The notes: generated by a model not told the origin, from the sequence alone. A DNA stretch of 64,000 nt from Fredinandcohnia onubensis (GCF_002734285.1 NZ_NSEA01000003.1:248001-312000), one strand, 5' to 3'. Shown: positions 1-9,060, counted from the first letter of the stretch. Program-made: numbers and translations.

Positions 1-2
1 CT

Positions 3-884
3 TTAACTGTTACTGATTTTCGAGAACGGTATTTACCTATAGGCATTATTCAGGAAGGTAGAATTATTGAAAGAGATACATTACACCTTATCTTAGACGA
101 ATGCATTACAGACTGGGGCTTAAAGAAAGCAGAAGTTCGTTTTATCATTCCAGATTCCTTTGTGGTAATCAGAAAAACATCCATCCCGATTGAAGTTAAG
201 GATGATGAAATTAATGGCTATCTATACTTGGAACTTGGATCGACAATTCATCTACCATTTGATGAACCAATTATTGATTTTAATAAGCTGTCAGAAGAAG
301 AGGATAAAAAAGAAATTCTAATGATTGCTGCACCTGAGGAGATATCAAGAGACTACGCATCGCTTTTAGAAGATGTAGGATTAAAGCCTGTTGCAGCTGA
401 TATCTCACCATTATGCTTATATCGTTTATTTGATTTTTGTAATGAAACATTGAGTGAGAATCACACACTTCTTCTTCAATTTGACCTGCAATCACTTAAT
501 TTAAGTATATTTCATAAGCATATTCCACTGTTTATGAGACATCTCGATTTGGATACATCCGTCGAAGATTGGGATATACAACCGAATCGAACAAACTCCA
601 CTTCAAAGTTGGTCTGGTCGAATACACAATATGAGGTTGATGTAATCGTTGATGAATTATTAAAAGAAATTGAACATGTATTAAATTTCTATCATTTTAC
701 AGTTACACACGGGAAAGAACAGGTTACAAACATATTTATTAGTGGAGATCATCCTTATTTGCAAGTTCTTGTTTCCATGTTAGAAGACCGGTACGAATTA
801 CCCGTTACTACCATTGGTGAATTAGAAAAGTTGCCAGCTAGTTATTTTCTTCCTTTGGGCTTAGCACTTAAAGAGGTGCAATAA
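3..884 (+). CDS. pilM: PilM-like type IV pilus assembly ATPase-fold protein (5-prime truncated)
   Basis: The reading frame is open from the left edge of the window, so the N-terminus is missing; the visible part is about 293 residues. The first internal ATG at 162 is not the real start, because the codons before it encode typical PilM sequence. PilM is a cytoplasmic actin/FtsA-fold protein that binds the N-terminus of PilN and links the pilus motor to the inner-membrane alignment complex. The assignment rests on the overall look of the sequence and on two following genes with PilN and PilO architecture. The stop codon abuts the pilN start directly, which indicates one operon. In Gram-positive bacteria such clusters have no PilQ secretin. 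Whether this one serves twitching, adhesion or DNA uptake cannot be decided here. Confidence 0.8.
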   Translation, partial: LTVTDFRERYLPIGIIQEGRIIERDTLHLILDECITDWGLKKAEVRFIIPDSFVVIRKTSIPIEVKDDEINGYLYLELGSTIHLPFDEPIIDFNKLSEEEDKKEILMIAAPEEISRDYASLLEDVGLKPVAADISPLCLYRLFDFCNETLSENHTLLLQFDLQSLNLSIFHKHIPLFMRHLDLDTSVEDWDIQPNRTNSTSKLVWSNTQYEVDVIVDELLKEIEHVLNFYHFTVTHGKEQVTNIFISGDHPYLQVLVSMLEDRYELPVTTIGELEKLPASYFLPLGLALKEVQ

Positions 885-1589
885 ATGTTAGTTGAAATTA
901 ATTTATTACCCAGAAAAGAATATAAAAATAGAGCGATTTTTCTTATTGTGGTCCTAATCTTATTTGTTGGGGTAGGAGGAGCTACTGCTGTATATTCCAT
1001 TTATAAGAATACAGTAGAAACTGAAGAGCAACTAAATTCACAGATTACTTCACTTCAGGAACAGCGTGCCGCAGTCGAAATGAAGTTTTCAACTGATCAA
1101 GAATCTACAAATATATTAAAGCTAGAGAAGACTGTGAATTGGGCAAATGAATACTTTGTTGAGACCGTCCCACTACTAAATCATTTATCTAGTTTATTAC
1201 CTGAACGTGGATTTATCCAAGCTTTTTCCTATGTTGAGGACGGGATTGTATCTTTAGTTGTTCAATTTGATACGAATCCTGAAATTGCACATTATCTTGC
1301 TGCATTAAATGAATCAGAATATATTGTTGAAACAAAATTACATTCGGTGACGACGGCTCCAACTATGGAAGAGGGAATTACAGAAACAGCAATAGCTACT
1401 GTAGGACAAAATGAACAACAAGACGCTGACGCTTCTGAGGAAGAAAGTTCAGAAATAACTTCAAGAGAAACAGTGATTTCCGAAAGTAGAAAAAAGGAAA
1501 CAGAGGTTACAATCCCCCGTTACTTAGCACAGTTTGAGCTGAAAGTTAATAAGGATGCCCTAAAAAAATTACAGAAGGAGGGAAAGTAA
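885..1589 (+). CDS. pilN: PilN-like type IV pilus inner-membrane assembly protein
   Basis: This is a 234-residue bitopic protein. It has a short cytoplasmic N-terminus (MLVEINLLPRKEYKNR), which carries the INLLP motif used by PilN proteins to bind PilM. One membrane segment follows at about residues 18-40. Next comes a coiled-coil stretch rich in Glu and Gln (about 45-75) and an extracytoplasmic ferredoxin-like region. The tail is acidic and low in complexity. The gene starts immediately after the pilM stop and ends one base before pilO, so the three are translated together. The INLLP motif and the context make the assignment firm. Confidence 0.85.
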   Translation: MLVEINLLPRKEYKNRAIFLIVVLILFVGVGGATAVYSIYKNTVETEEQLNSQITSLQEQRAAVEMKFSTDQESTNILKLEKTVNWANEYFVETVPLLNHLSSLLPERGFIQAFSYVEDGIVSLVVQFDTNPEIAHYLAALNESEYIVETKLHSVTTAPTMEEGITETAIATVGQNEQQDADASEEESSEITSRETVISESRKKETEVTIPRYLAQFELKVNKDALKKLQKEGK

Positions 1590-1590
1590 C

Positions 1591-2454
1591 ATGACTCTCC
1601 GATTTACCAAGAAGCAACTTCTGGTTTTGTTTCTTAGTCTTATTGTTATTGGTGGAGGGTTATATCTCTGGTATTTTGTAATGGTTACCCCCCTTCAAAC
1701 ACGTGTAGATCAAAAACAAACTAGCTTAGAAACAGAACAAAAGCTTTTAGACATCGTCTTGGACAAAAAACAAAATTCTACTGCACCGGTTATTAGTTCA
1801 ACGGAATTACAAAAAAAGATACCGGTCATTCCTTTAATAGAACAGCTCCTACTTGAATTGGAAAAGGCGGAAACTACTTCTGAAAGTAAAATTATTAGTA
1901 TGAGTTACAGTGAAAATCCATTAACAATTGCTTCTGAAACTGATGCTGAACAAGGGGCTCAACAAAATGGTGAAACAGCAACTGAAGATTCTGCTAAAGT
2001 AGAATCGACTGCATCTCCTGGTACTGACAATCATCCTCCTGAAACTGATGAAAGTAATGGAGAGAATCAACAGTCTGCACCATCTGAATCGACTGAACAA
2101 CCTGCAATAATTGAGTTGAATCCTGACTTAATCAATGGATTAAAACAAATTACAGTTTCATTAACGGTTGAATCTCCAAGCTATTATGAACTTGAAAAAT
2201 TCTTATCAGTTGTTGAGCATCAAACAAGAATTACAAAGGTAGATTCCATTAACTTTACGGGTCAACCTGAGTTGACAATAGTTGAAAATGAACCTGTTCC
2301 GTTAGTTTATACAGTTACAATTTCAACCTTCTATATGCCGATTTTCACAGAGTTTGCAAAAGATGCACCAAAAGTTAACTTCCCTGAACGTAGTAACAAA
2401 AATAATCCGTTAACCATTGGAGTAGATGAGGATAAAGAAAAAGCAAGTGAATAG
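1591..2454 (+). CDS. pilO: PilO-like type IV pilus assembly protein
   Basis: A 287-residue protein with one N-terminal membrane helix at about residues 8-30 and a following coiled-coil segment. The middle is a disordered, acidic, Ser/Glu/Thr-rich linker (about 112-170). The C-terminal domain (about 175-260) resembles the PilO ferredoxin-like fold. PilO normally forms a heterodimer with PilN outside the membrane. A hairpin with a T-run follows at 2471-2497, so this is probably the last gene of the pil transcript. The linker is longer than I would expect for a Gram-negative PilO. The family call relies on architecture and gene order more than on specific residues. Confidence 0.75.
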   Translation: MTLRFTKKQLLVLFLSLIVIGGGLYLWYFVMVTPLQTRVDQKQTSLETEQKLLDIVLDKKQNSTAPVISSTELQKKIPVIPLIEQLLLELEKAETTSESKIISMSYSENPLTIASETDAEQGAQQNGETATEDSAKVESTASPGTDNHPPETDESNGENQQSAPSESTEQPAIIELNPDLINGLKQITVSLTVESPSYYELEKFLSVVEHQTRITKVDSINFTGQPELTIVENEPVPLVYTVTISTFYMPIFTEFAKDAPKVNFPERSNKNNPLTIGVDEDKEKASE

Positions 2455-2470
2455 TGTATAAGTGAGTTTT

Positions 2471-2497
2471 CGGGACAATATTTGTCTCGTTTTTTTA
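2471..2497 (+). terminator. Intrinsic terminator after pilO
   Basis: A seven-base stem (CGGGACA/TGTCTCG, with one G-T pair) is followed by a run of seven to eight T. It lies 17 bases after the pilO stop. Confidence 0.6.
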
Positions 2498-2686
2498 TGG
2501 AATGTACAGGATCCTTTCTACTAGGAAGAAAGTACTTGATAAAAGTTGTAAAAACTTACTTTGAATTCCTTTCATACTCTTCTTTTAAAATATTCGAGTT
2601 TATTATACAATGATAGAGTCTGATTTTGTCTAAATTAGTAGAATGGAACTATATTATGTAGAATCTCTTTTGAAAGAGGTGAGAAG

Positions 2687-4144
2687 TTGGAACTATATAT
2701 TTTTGCCCTAATTGCTGTTTTTTTGGTAATCCCAATGATACTTTTATTGCCTACAGGACTTTCGAAATTAGGGAAATATCTGGTTCTCGGAATTACATTT
2801 GTCTTCGGACTTCTTAGTATCCTCTTAGAATCATTTCTTTCTTTATGGAAAACCGTTATCATCATTGTTTTGTTACTATTTTTAGTATCATTTATAGTTG
2901 AAAAGAGGTACGGTATTAATTTGTTTAAAAAGAAACAGCCTAAAGTAAAACAAACAGAAAAGGTAATTAAATTTGAAGTTACAGATCAATTCGAAGAGGT
3001 AATACATTTCAATGACAAAGCTCCTATAGAAAATAATGAGAAGCGTACAAATCAAAATACTAATTCCGAAAACAAGAATCAAGACCTTGGATTAATAAAT
3101 AATGATCAATCTGAAGAACATGCAATTACACTCAGTGATGTAGATGAATATGAATATTTAGTAGCTGAATTAAAGACCCAGACCGATAACGAAAAATTGA
3201 ATCCTCAATCTGTTCTTATGGAGTATGAACAGATAGAAGATGTAGGTACTATAGAAACTTTAGAGAATTTGCCTATACAAGAGGACGGAACACCATCAAC
3301 ATTAACTGTTGATGATGATAATGAATTACAGATAAATGATTATGATAGTGAACCTTCTATTACTGACGTTGGTTTAGAAGAATTACCTATACAAATGAAT
3401 GAAAGTGCTCCAACATACATTATCGTAGAAGATAATGATTTACAGACTGAAGAATATGAAAATGAAGCTTCCGTTAAGGATATCACTTTAGAGGAAATAG
3501 CAGTTACAGAGGTTGAAGACATCTATTCAGAATCTTTATATGACAATAACCTCTCAATTCTAGATGAATTAATTAACGAAATAGAAGAGATAGATAATGT
3601 ACAAAACAATACCTTAAAGAAACTTGAAGAAGAGAATGTTGGAGATAAGAACGAATTAAATAATGAGTCAATTCAATCAACTGATATAGAGGAAATATCC
3701 TCTTTAAAGCAAGTTGAAATAATGGAAGAAAATGCATTAATGGAAAATAACATTAGTCGTCAAACCGATATGATCATCGAAGACGAAAAAGAGCCGTCAG
3801 ATATGATTGATGAAGTAAATATCTCTAACGAATATACAGAAACTAGACAGCAACTTCAAAAAGATGTATTACAAACAATGGTATCGCAGTTACGACTACT
3901 ACAAAAGCAATTGCCTTCTGAACGATATGAAGAAATGGTAATAAAGCATTTACACCCTCAATTGAGTGACACAGATTGTTATACGTTTATAAGCTTATTG
4001 ATTGAACATTATCTTAGAGAAGAAAAATATGAGAAATTGTATAACCTACTTTCGGATTATAGAGAAAGATTTACAAAGTATCCGATAATTGCAACGGAAA
4101 TGGACTTTCTGCTAGAAGAATATTGTCAAATTGGCGTTAAATAG
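2687..4144 (+). CDS. Unrecognised acidic membrane protein with two tandem 38-residue repeats
   Basis: I do not recognise this 485-residue protein. The TTG start at 2687 is chosen because an AGAGGTGAG ribosome-binding site precedes it. Two or three hydrophobic segments occupy residues 3-70, followed by a basic patch (KKKQPKVKQ) that suggests a cytoplasmic C-terminal region. Residues about 95-380 are highly acidic and low in complexity. Residues 192-229 and 230-267 are a tandem duplication of 38 residues each; both units contain the LPIQ motif and an LQ-x(2)-(D/E)Y segment. The last ~100 residues look alpha-helical and contain a conserved-looking segment (LRLLQKQLPSERYEEM). The gene lies between pilO and a PRC-barrel gene, but a terminator separates it from pilO. 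A role in the pilus or in the envelope would be speculation. Confidence 0.7.
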   Translation: MELYIFALIAVFLVIPMILLLPTGLSKLGKYLVLGITFVFGLLSILLESFLSLWKTVIIIVLLLFLVSFIVEKRYGINLFKKKQPKVKQTEKVIKFEVTDQFEEVIHFNDKAPIENNEKRTNQNTNSENKNQDLGLINNDQSEEHAITLSDVDEYEYLVAELKTQTDNEKLNPQSVLMEYEQIEDVGTIETLENLPIQEDGTPSTLTVDDDNELQINDYDSEPSITDVGLEELPIQMNESAPTYIIVEDNDLQTEEYENEASVKDITLEEIAVTEVEDIYSESLYDNNLSILDELINEIEEIDNVQNNTLKKLEEENVGDKNELNNESIQSTDIEEISSLKQVEIMEENALMENNISRQTDMIIEDEKEPSDMIDEVNISNEYTETRQQLQKDVLQTMVSQLRLLQKQLPSERYEEMVIKHLHPQLSDTDCYTFISLLIEHYLREEKYEKLYNLLSDYRERFTKYPIIATEMDFLLEEYCQIGVK

Positions 4145-4208
4145 TTAAATGCATGGTAAAATGAATGAAAAAAGACGCATGAAAAAATAACTAGGTGTGG
4201 TGAATATA

Positions 4209-5027
4209 ATGAAGAAGAGTGTTGAAATCGTTGGTCTACCAATCATTAGTATTATAGATGGTATTGAAATTGGAAAGGTAAAATCTTTAGTGATAAATCC
4301 TGAAAAAGGTTCAGTGGACTTTCTTACTATTGAACATGAAGATTGGCAAGTAAGTGTGAAGGCTATTCCGTTCAAAAGGGTTGTTGGAATTGGTGAGTAT
4401 GCTGTTACAATTGAAAGTGAAGGCTCTGTTATCGATCTAAATGAAATCCCAATTGCGAATTCGCTTGTAAATAAGAAAATCAAAATTACGAATACAAAAG
4501 TTATGACAAGAAAAGGACAATTATTAGGGGAAGTCCTTGAATATTATATTGACGATGAAACAGGAAACCTTTTAGGAACATTATTAAATGTTTCTGGAAA
4601 TGAGGTAGCTCTTGCATCTGATTCTGTTCTTACATATGGTAAAGACATTATCATTGTGGCAGAAGATGCATCATCTAAGTTCCTCGATTCAGTAGAGTAT
4701 TTAGAAAATCCAATACAGGAATCGACACAAGATGAAACAACTGAAGAATTAATTGAAAAAGTTTTACCAGCATCATCTACGGAAGAACAGAGCCCATTTG
4801 ATGAAATTAATGCATCAATAGATAAACATGGAGAAGCAGAAGCAAAAGCACTGCGCCTAAAACAAGTTGATCTTCTGTATGGTAAAGTAGTCACAAAAGA
4901 CATTTTGGACAATGAAGGTAATGTTTTAATACCTGCTGGAACTCATTTATCAGTAGATGATATTATAAAGGCTCAAGACTTGGGTCCAAGTGTTTTTGTA
5001 GAATTATCAATGAACGTTGAACAATAA
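4209..5027 (+). CDS. PRC-barrel domain protein
   Basis: A 272-residue soluble protein. The N-terminal half holds two PRC-barrel-like modules. The first is at about residues 3-75, with 'DGIEIGKVKSLVINPEKGSV'-type strands. The second is at about 82-150, with a 'KGQLLGEVLEYYIDDETG' strand. An acidic linker and a C-terminal helical/strand domain (about 205-272) follow. PRC barrels often serve as binding or assembly modules for envelope and ribosome-associated proteins, but no specific function can be given. The ATG at 4209 is favoured because GGTG sits just upstream; GTG codons at 4197 and 4200 are in frame and possible. A strong hairpin terminator follows directly after the stop. Confidence 0.75.
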   Translation: MKKSVEIVGLPIISIIDGIEIGKVKSLVINPEKGSVDFLTIEHEDWQVSVKAIPFKRVVGIGEYAVTIESEGSVIDLNEIPIANSLVNKKIKITNTKVMTRKGQLLGEVLEYYIDDETGNLLGTLLNVSGNEVALASDSVLTYGKDIIIVAEDASSKFLDSVEYLENPIQESTQDETTEELIEKVLPASSTEEQSPFDEINASIDKHGEAEAKALRLKQVDLLYGKVVTKDILDNEGNVLIPAGTHLSVDDIIKAQDLGPSVFVELSMNVEQ

Positions 5028-5051
5028 ACCCACGATTTAGTGGGTTTTTTT
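5026..5051 (+). terminator. Intrinsic terminator after the PRC-barrel gene
   Basis: The stem AAACCCAC/GTGGGTTT has a six-base loop and runs into T residues. It overlaps the stop codon of the PRC-barrel gene. Confidence 0.8.
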
Positions 5052-5120
5052 ACTTTATATGGACTTATGAAAACCCACCAATTGTTATCATTTGTAACAA
5101 TTTGACGAAAACCTCTAGTA

Positions 5121-5152
5121 ACAAGACGACAAATGTCTTGTTCTTTTTTTTT
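5121..5152 (+). terminator. Second terminator-like hairpin before spoIIB
   Basis: CAAGAC/GTCTTG with a seven-base loop is followed by a T-rich tract. It lies 70 bases after the first terminator and 58 bases before the spoIIB start. It could be a backup terminator or an attenuator in the spoIIB leader. A separate inverted repeat (AATTGTTA/TAACAATT, 5080-5102) lies just upstream. Confidence 0.5.
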
Positions 5153-5209
5153 ATAGGTATGGTAGCATTGAAAAAAAAGTAGGCGTTTCCTTAAATGGGT
5201 GGTGAAAAA

Positions 5210-6292
5210 ATGGACAAGCAGAATCGGATTTCTATTAAAATTAATGGCAAGGAGCCAAAGGTTCAGAAGGAAAAGAAAGAGAAAACAGAATTTGTCGAAA
5301 AGGAAAAACCTCTTATTATAGTTGAAAATGAGGAGGTTGCAGCTGCACAAGAGGAAGAAGAGGATGATTTTAGCTGGGTTCTACCAGATGAAAACTTGAG
5401 GAATCAAAAGACAAAGGAAAAAGAGATTCCTGTGATTCCAATTGAAGATTTACGTCATACCAATGGTCCTAGTAAAATTCCTTATTTACCAAAAAAGAGT
5501 AAAGGAATACAAGTATTTTCCTTAAAACAATTTGTGATTTCAATTGCTTTAGCCATTGTTCTTGGCACAGGATTTGGATTTATGATTTTAAAAGTTGTAG
5601 AAGATGTGAATGCTGGGCCAGCAGAAAACGACAATACAACACAAGTTACGAACGGCAATCCTGCTCCAACTGGGAAACAAGAAGACCCTCCTGCAAGTAG
5701 TCAGGTTGCTATTGATTTAGAGACTCTATCAACTGGGATCGTTCAAGGTGGTAAGTTTTCAACTGCTGAATCTGCAAATACAACAGTGAGTGATATCAAA
5801 GGTAAAGGTTTTGCTGCAACTACTGTTGCAATGGATGGTGCTTTCTACGTTATAGCTGGCATCGGCTCTGAACAAGGCTCAGTTGGGGGTATTAAGGCCA
5901 AATACGAAGAAGCCTTCCCAGAGTTTTTTACGAAAACATTTGAGGTGCCGGGCGGGTCTTATTCAAATGCAGGAAAAATGGACTCAGAGGCAATCAAACT
6001 AAGTCTACCAGTATATAAGGAGTTATTAACTCTATCATCCCAAGCCATCGGTACAGGTGCGATTGATAACGGAAAATTAGAGAATCTATCAAAACAAATA
6101 ACGGCAGTTAAGGAAATAAAAAAAGACAACTTACATGCACAGCTTAAAGAATTCAATGCGTATATCGAGTCTGCCTTTACTCAGCTACAATCCTTTAAAA
6201 ATGGTGGCGACGAGAAATCATTATGGCAATCACAGCAATCATTATTAAATGCGTACCAAGCCTACACCGTTTGGGTTTCTGAGCTAAGTTAG
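5210..6292 (+). CDS. spoIIB: SpoIIB-like sporulation protein with SPOR domain
   Basis: A 360-residue protein. The long acidic and basic cytoplasmic N-terminus (about 1-105) is followed by one membrane helix (about 108-130). After an extracytoplasmic linker comes a SPOR-type domain at about 175-250, with strands such as 'GGKFSTAESAN' and 'AFYVIAGIGS'. The C-terminus is helical. SpoIIB localises to the sporulation septum and helps start engulfment; SPOR domains bind denuded peptidoglycan. The position directly before maf-radC-mreB matches B. subtilis. The ATG at 5210 is preferred over the in-frame ATG at 5195, because GGGTGGTGAA lies immediately upstream of 5210 and the sequence MDKQNRISIKINGK looks like the family start. 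Confidence 0.85.
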   Translation: MDKQNRISIKINGKEPKVQKEKKEKTEFVEKEKPLIIVENEEVAAAQEEEEDDFSWVLPDENLRNQKTKEKEIPVIPIEDLRHTNGPSKIPYLPKKSKGIQVFSLKQFVISIALAIVLGTGFGFMILKVVEDVNAGPAENDNTTQVTNGNPAPTGKQEDPPASSQVAIDLETLSTGIVQGGKFSTAESANTTVSDIKGKGFAATTVAMDGAFYVIAGIGSEQGSVGGIKAKYEEAFPEFFTKTFEVPGGSYSNAGKMDSEAIKLSLPVYKELLTLSSQAIGTGAIDNGKLENLSKQITAVKEIKKDNLHAQLKEFNAYIESAFTQLQSFKNGGDEKSLWQSQQSLLNAYQAYTVWVSELS

Positions 6293-6317
6293 TCAAAATT
6301 AAATTTTACAATGGACT

Positions 6318-6350
6318 GGGAAAGGAGAAATGAACTCCTTTCCTTCTTTA
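6318..6350 (+). terminator. Intrinsic terminator after spoIIB
   Basis: A perfect nine-base stem (GGAAAGGAG/CTCCTTTCC) with a seven-base loop is followed by TTCTTT. Confidence 0.7.
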
Positions 6351-6505
6351 TGGATTGAGTTTGTATGGTTTTACATAAATAGATAATTTTTTACAAACGA
6401 TAAAATATCGACAAAATTCAATTTTTCATAATTGTAGAGTCAGGCATTGTTTGTTACGATAAACAGGTATCTTCCATTCTGATAAAGATAAAGGGTGAAT
6501 TAATC

Positions 6506-7072
6506 ATGCAACACCTCGTTTTAGCCTCTGGTTCTCCACGACGAAAAGAACTTCTTAGAAATGTGAAACTTTCCTTCGATGTTTCCGTCAGTAATATTGA
6601 TGAATCCATTGACGAAACACTCACTCCTGAAGAAAAAGCCATGACCATTGCCTTAAATAAAGCAAAGGCGATCCTGGAGCAATTCCCTGATTCCTATATA
6701 CTTGCAGCGGATACAGCTGTTGTGTTTCAAAACCAATTTTTAGGTAAACCTAAAAACGAACAGGAATCAATCGATGTTTTAAAAACACTTTCAAATCAAA
6801 CACATGAAGTCGTAACAGGAGTTGCGATCCTTTTTAAGGACACCCAAAAAATATTCTTCGAAAGAACAGAAGTAACGTTTTGGGACCTAACGGATGAGGA
6901 AATAGAGACATATGTTGCTTCAGGCGAACCAAAGGATAAAGCAGGTTCATATGGAATTCAAGGACTTGGATCTGCACTCGTAAAACATATTAAAGGGGAC
7001 TATTTTTCTGTAGTAGGATTGCCTTTATCAAGAACCCTACGTGAATTAAGAGATCTAGGTTTTCAATGCTAA
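6506..7072 (+). CDS. maf: Maf nucleotide pyrophosphatase
   Basis: A 188-residue cytoplasmic protein of the Maf/HAM1-like family. It shows the N-terminal signature ASGSPRRKELL and the 'ILAADTAVVFQ' segment, whose Asp is the expected catalytic base. Maf proteins hydrolyse dTTP, UTP and modified nucleotides. In Bacillus, overproduction blocks septation. The protein is full length for the family. It follows spoIIB with its own upstream region of about 150 bases and precedes radC, the conserved order. I saw no clear promoter of consensus quality in front. Confidence 0.93.
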   Translation: MQHLVLASGSPRRKELLRNVKLSFDVSVSNIDESIDETLTPEEKAMTIALNKAKAILEQFPDSYILAADTAVVFQNQFLGKPKNEQESIDVLKTLSNQTHEVVTGVAILFKDTQKIFFERTEVTFWDLTDEEIETYVASGEPKDKAGSYGIQGLGSALVKHIKGDYFSVVGLPLSRTLRELRDLGFQC

Positions 7073-7203
7073 AATTTGTAAAGTTTGCGTAAAGAAAACT
7101 CTATACGTTGCTTTTCATGGTACGATAATTACACATAATAGTCTGCAGTTTAATAAAGAGAGTGGGGTCCGAGTATCTATTTGTAAAGGTAGGAGGAACC
7201 TAT

Positions 7204-7893
7204 TTGAAAACATCTGCACTTATGATTCGGGATTACCCTCAAGCGGAAAGGCCTCGAGAACGTTTGGTTACCGATGGACCCGACAGTCTTTCAAACCATG
7301 AGCTTTTAGCCATTCTATTACGTACAGGTTCGAAGGAAGAATCCGTTATCCAACTTTCAAACCGCTTATTACATCATTTCGAAGGACTACGTTTATTACA
7401 GGACGCATCTGTTGAAGAAATCACCTCGATTAAAGGGATTGGGCAAGCAAAAGCCGTACAAATTATGGCGGCTATTGAGCTTGGTCGAAGAATTGGCAAA
7501 CTTCAATATGAAGATCGCTATGTCATTAGGTCTCCGGAAGATGGCGCAAAATATGTGATGGAGGACATGCGCTTTTTAACTCAGGAACATTTTGTTTGTC
7601 TGTACTTAAATACAAAAAACCAGGTGATACATCGCCAAACGATTTTTATCGGAAGTTTAAATGCCTCAATTGTTCATCCTCGTGAGGTGTATAAGGAGGC
7701 CTTTCGCAGGTCAGCGGCTTCGATTATTTGCATTCATAATCATCCGTCTGGTGACCCTGCTCCAAGCCGAGAGGATATTGAGGTAACGAAGCGGCTTGTT
7801 GAATGTGGTAGGATAATTGGTATAGAGCTATTGGACCATTTAATCATTGGTGAACATAAATATGTCAGTCTGAAAGAAAAAGGTTATGTGTGA
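7204..7893 (+). CDS. radC: RadC-family JAB/MPN domain protein
   Basis: A 229-residue protein. The N-terminal UPF0758 region (about 1-100) contains a helix-hairpin-helix (ITSIKGIGQAKAVQI). The C-terminal JAB/MPN metalloprotease-like domain carries the metal motif 'IHNHPSGDPAPSRED'. The TTG at 7204 is chosen because a perfect AGGAGGA lies six bases upstream. The open frame continues up to a GTG at 7162, but those residues (GSEYLFVKVGGTY) do not look like RadC. Despite its historical name, a role in DNA repair is not established. The gene sits just before mreB, as in B. subtilis. Confidence 0.92.
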   Translation: MKTSALMIRDYPQAERPRERLVTDGPDSLSNHELLAILLRTGSKEESVIQLSNRLLHHFEGLRLLQDASVEEITSIKGIGQAKAVQIMAAIELGRRIGKLQYEDRYVIRSPEDGAKYVMEDMRFLTQEHFVCLYLNTKNQVIHRQTIFIGSLNASIVHPREVYKEAFRRSAASIICIHNHPSGDPAPSREDIEVTKRLVECGRIIGIELLDHLIIGEHKYVSLKEKGYV

Positions 7894-7999
7894 CTATTAA
7901 TTTTTAATTTTGTACGATATAATATTGGTTATGAGTTTTTCGCATGATTAACAATAAATTACTACTCTTTATTCGCGTATCAGAAAGGAAGATACATAT

Positions 8000-9022
8000 A
8001 TGTTTGGAATAGGTACAAGAGACCTTGGTATAGATTTAGGGACGGCTAATACACTTGTTTTCATTAAAGGTAAAGGAATCGCAGTGAGAGAGCCATCGGT
8101 CGTTGCCATGCAAACAGACACAAAGCAGATTGTTGCAGTCGGAAATGATGCTAAAAACATGATTGGGCGTACACCTGGGAATGTTGTTGCGCTTCGTCCG
8201 ATGAAGGACGGTGTCATTGCTGACTACGAAACAACCGCGACAATGATGAAGTATTACATAAACCAAGCGGTTAAAACAAAGAACTTTTTTTCTAGAAAAC
8301 CATATATTATGGTTTGTGTGCCATCCGGAATTACAGCAGTCGAACAACGCGCGGTAATCGACGCAACACGTCAGGCTGGTGCGAGGGATGCATATCCAAT
8401 CGAAGAACCATTTGCAGCTGCAATTGGCGCAAACCTTCCTGTATGGGAACCAACTGGCAGTATGATCGTTGATATCGGTGGTGGTACAACAGAAGTAGCA
8501 ATTATTTCTTTAGGTGGTATTGTTACAAGCCAGTCCATCCGTATTGCTGGTGATGAAATGGATGATGCAATTATTCAATATATACGAAAGACCTACAACC
8601 TTATGATTGGTGATCGGACGGCGGAAGCAATCAAGGTTGAGATTGGATCAGCGGGTGCTCCAGAAGGTGTAGAAAACATGGAGATCCGCGGAAGAGACTT
8701 ATTAACTGGTTTACCTAAAACAATCGAAATTACCGCAGAAGAAATTTCGGGTGCACTTCATGATACAGTGTACGCGATAGTCGATGCTGTTAAAAACACG
8801 CTTGAAAAGACACCACCAGAACTAGCAGCAGATATTATGGACCGTGGAATTGTGCTAGCTGGTGGGGGAGCTCTTTTACGCAATTTGGATAAGGTTATTA
8901 GTGAAGAGACAAGTATGCCTGTTCTTATCGCCGAAAACCCATTAGATTGCGTCGCTATCGGTACCGGTAAGGCACTTGACCATATCCATTTATTTAAAGG
9001 GAAATCAAAGGATTTACGATAG
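8000..9022 (+). CDS. mreB: Rod shape-determining protein MreB
   Basis: A 340-residue bacterial actin. It forms membrane-bound filaments that guide lateral cell-wall synthesis. The first phosphate-binding loop, [11 protein letters not shown], is at residues 8-18; the second, '[11 protein letters not shown]', and the adenosine motif '[11 protein letters not shown]' are both intact. A GGAAG site precedes the ATG. A TATAAT hexamer at 7918-7923 could be a promoter -10 box, but no good -35 box is spaced correctly. A long hairpin without a T-run separates the gene from mreC, so mreBCD is probably still cotranscribed. Confidence 0.97.
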   Translation: MFGIGTRDLGIDLGTANTLVFIKGKGIAVREPSVVAMQTDTKQIVAVGNDAKNMIGRTPGNVVALRPMKDGVIADYETTATMMKYYINQAVKTKNFFSRKPYIMVCVPSGITAVEQRAVIDATRQAGARDAYPIEEPFAAAIGANLPVWEPTGSMIVDIGGGTTEVAIISLGGIVTSQSIRIAGDEMDDAIIQYIRKTYNLMIGDRTAEAIKVEIGSAGAPEGVENMEIRGRDLLTGLPKTIEITAEEISGALHDTVYAIVDAVKNTLEKTPPELAADIMDRGIVLAGGGALLRNLDKVISEETSMPVLIAENPLDCVAIGTGKALDHIHLFKGKSKDLR

Positions 9023-9030
9023 GGGAACTT

Positions 9031-9060
9031 TATAGTGGGGAATCTTTCTTCCCCACTATA
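9031..9060. other. Twelve-base perfect hairpin between mreB and mreC
   Basis: TATAGTGGGGAA pairs perfectly with TTCCCCACTATA across a six-base loop. The following bases (TGTGTTGAAA) are not a T-run, so this is not a standard intrinsic terminator. It may set transcript processing or stability between mreB and mreC-mreD. Confidence 0.7.

Noticed and set aside
4145-4483. Minus-strand open frame opposite the PRC-barrel gene
   Set aside because: It lies almost wholly on the complement of a well-supported gene and has no features of its own.
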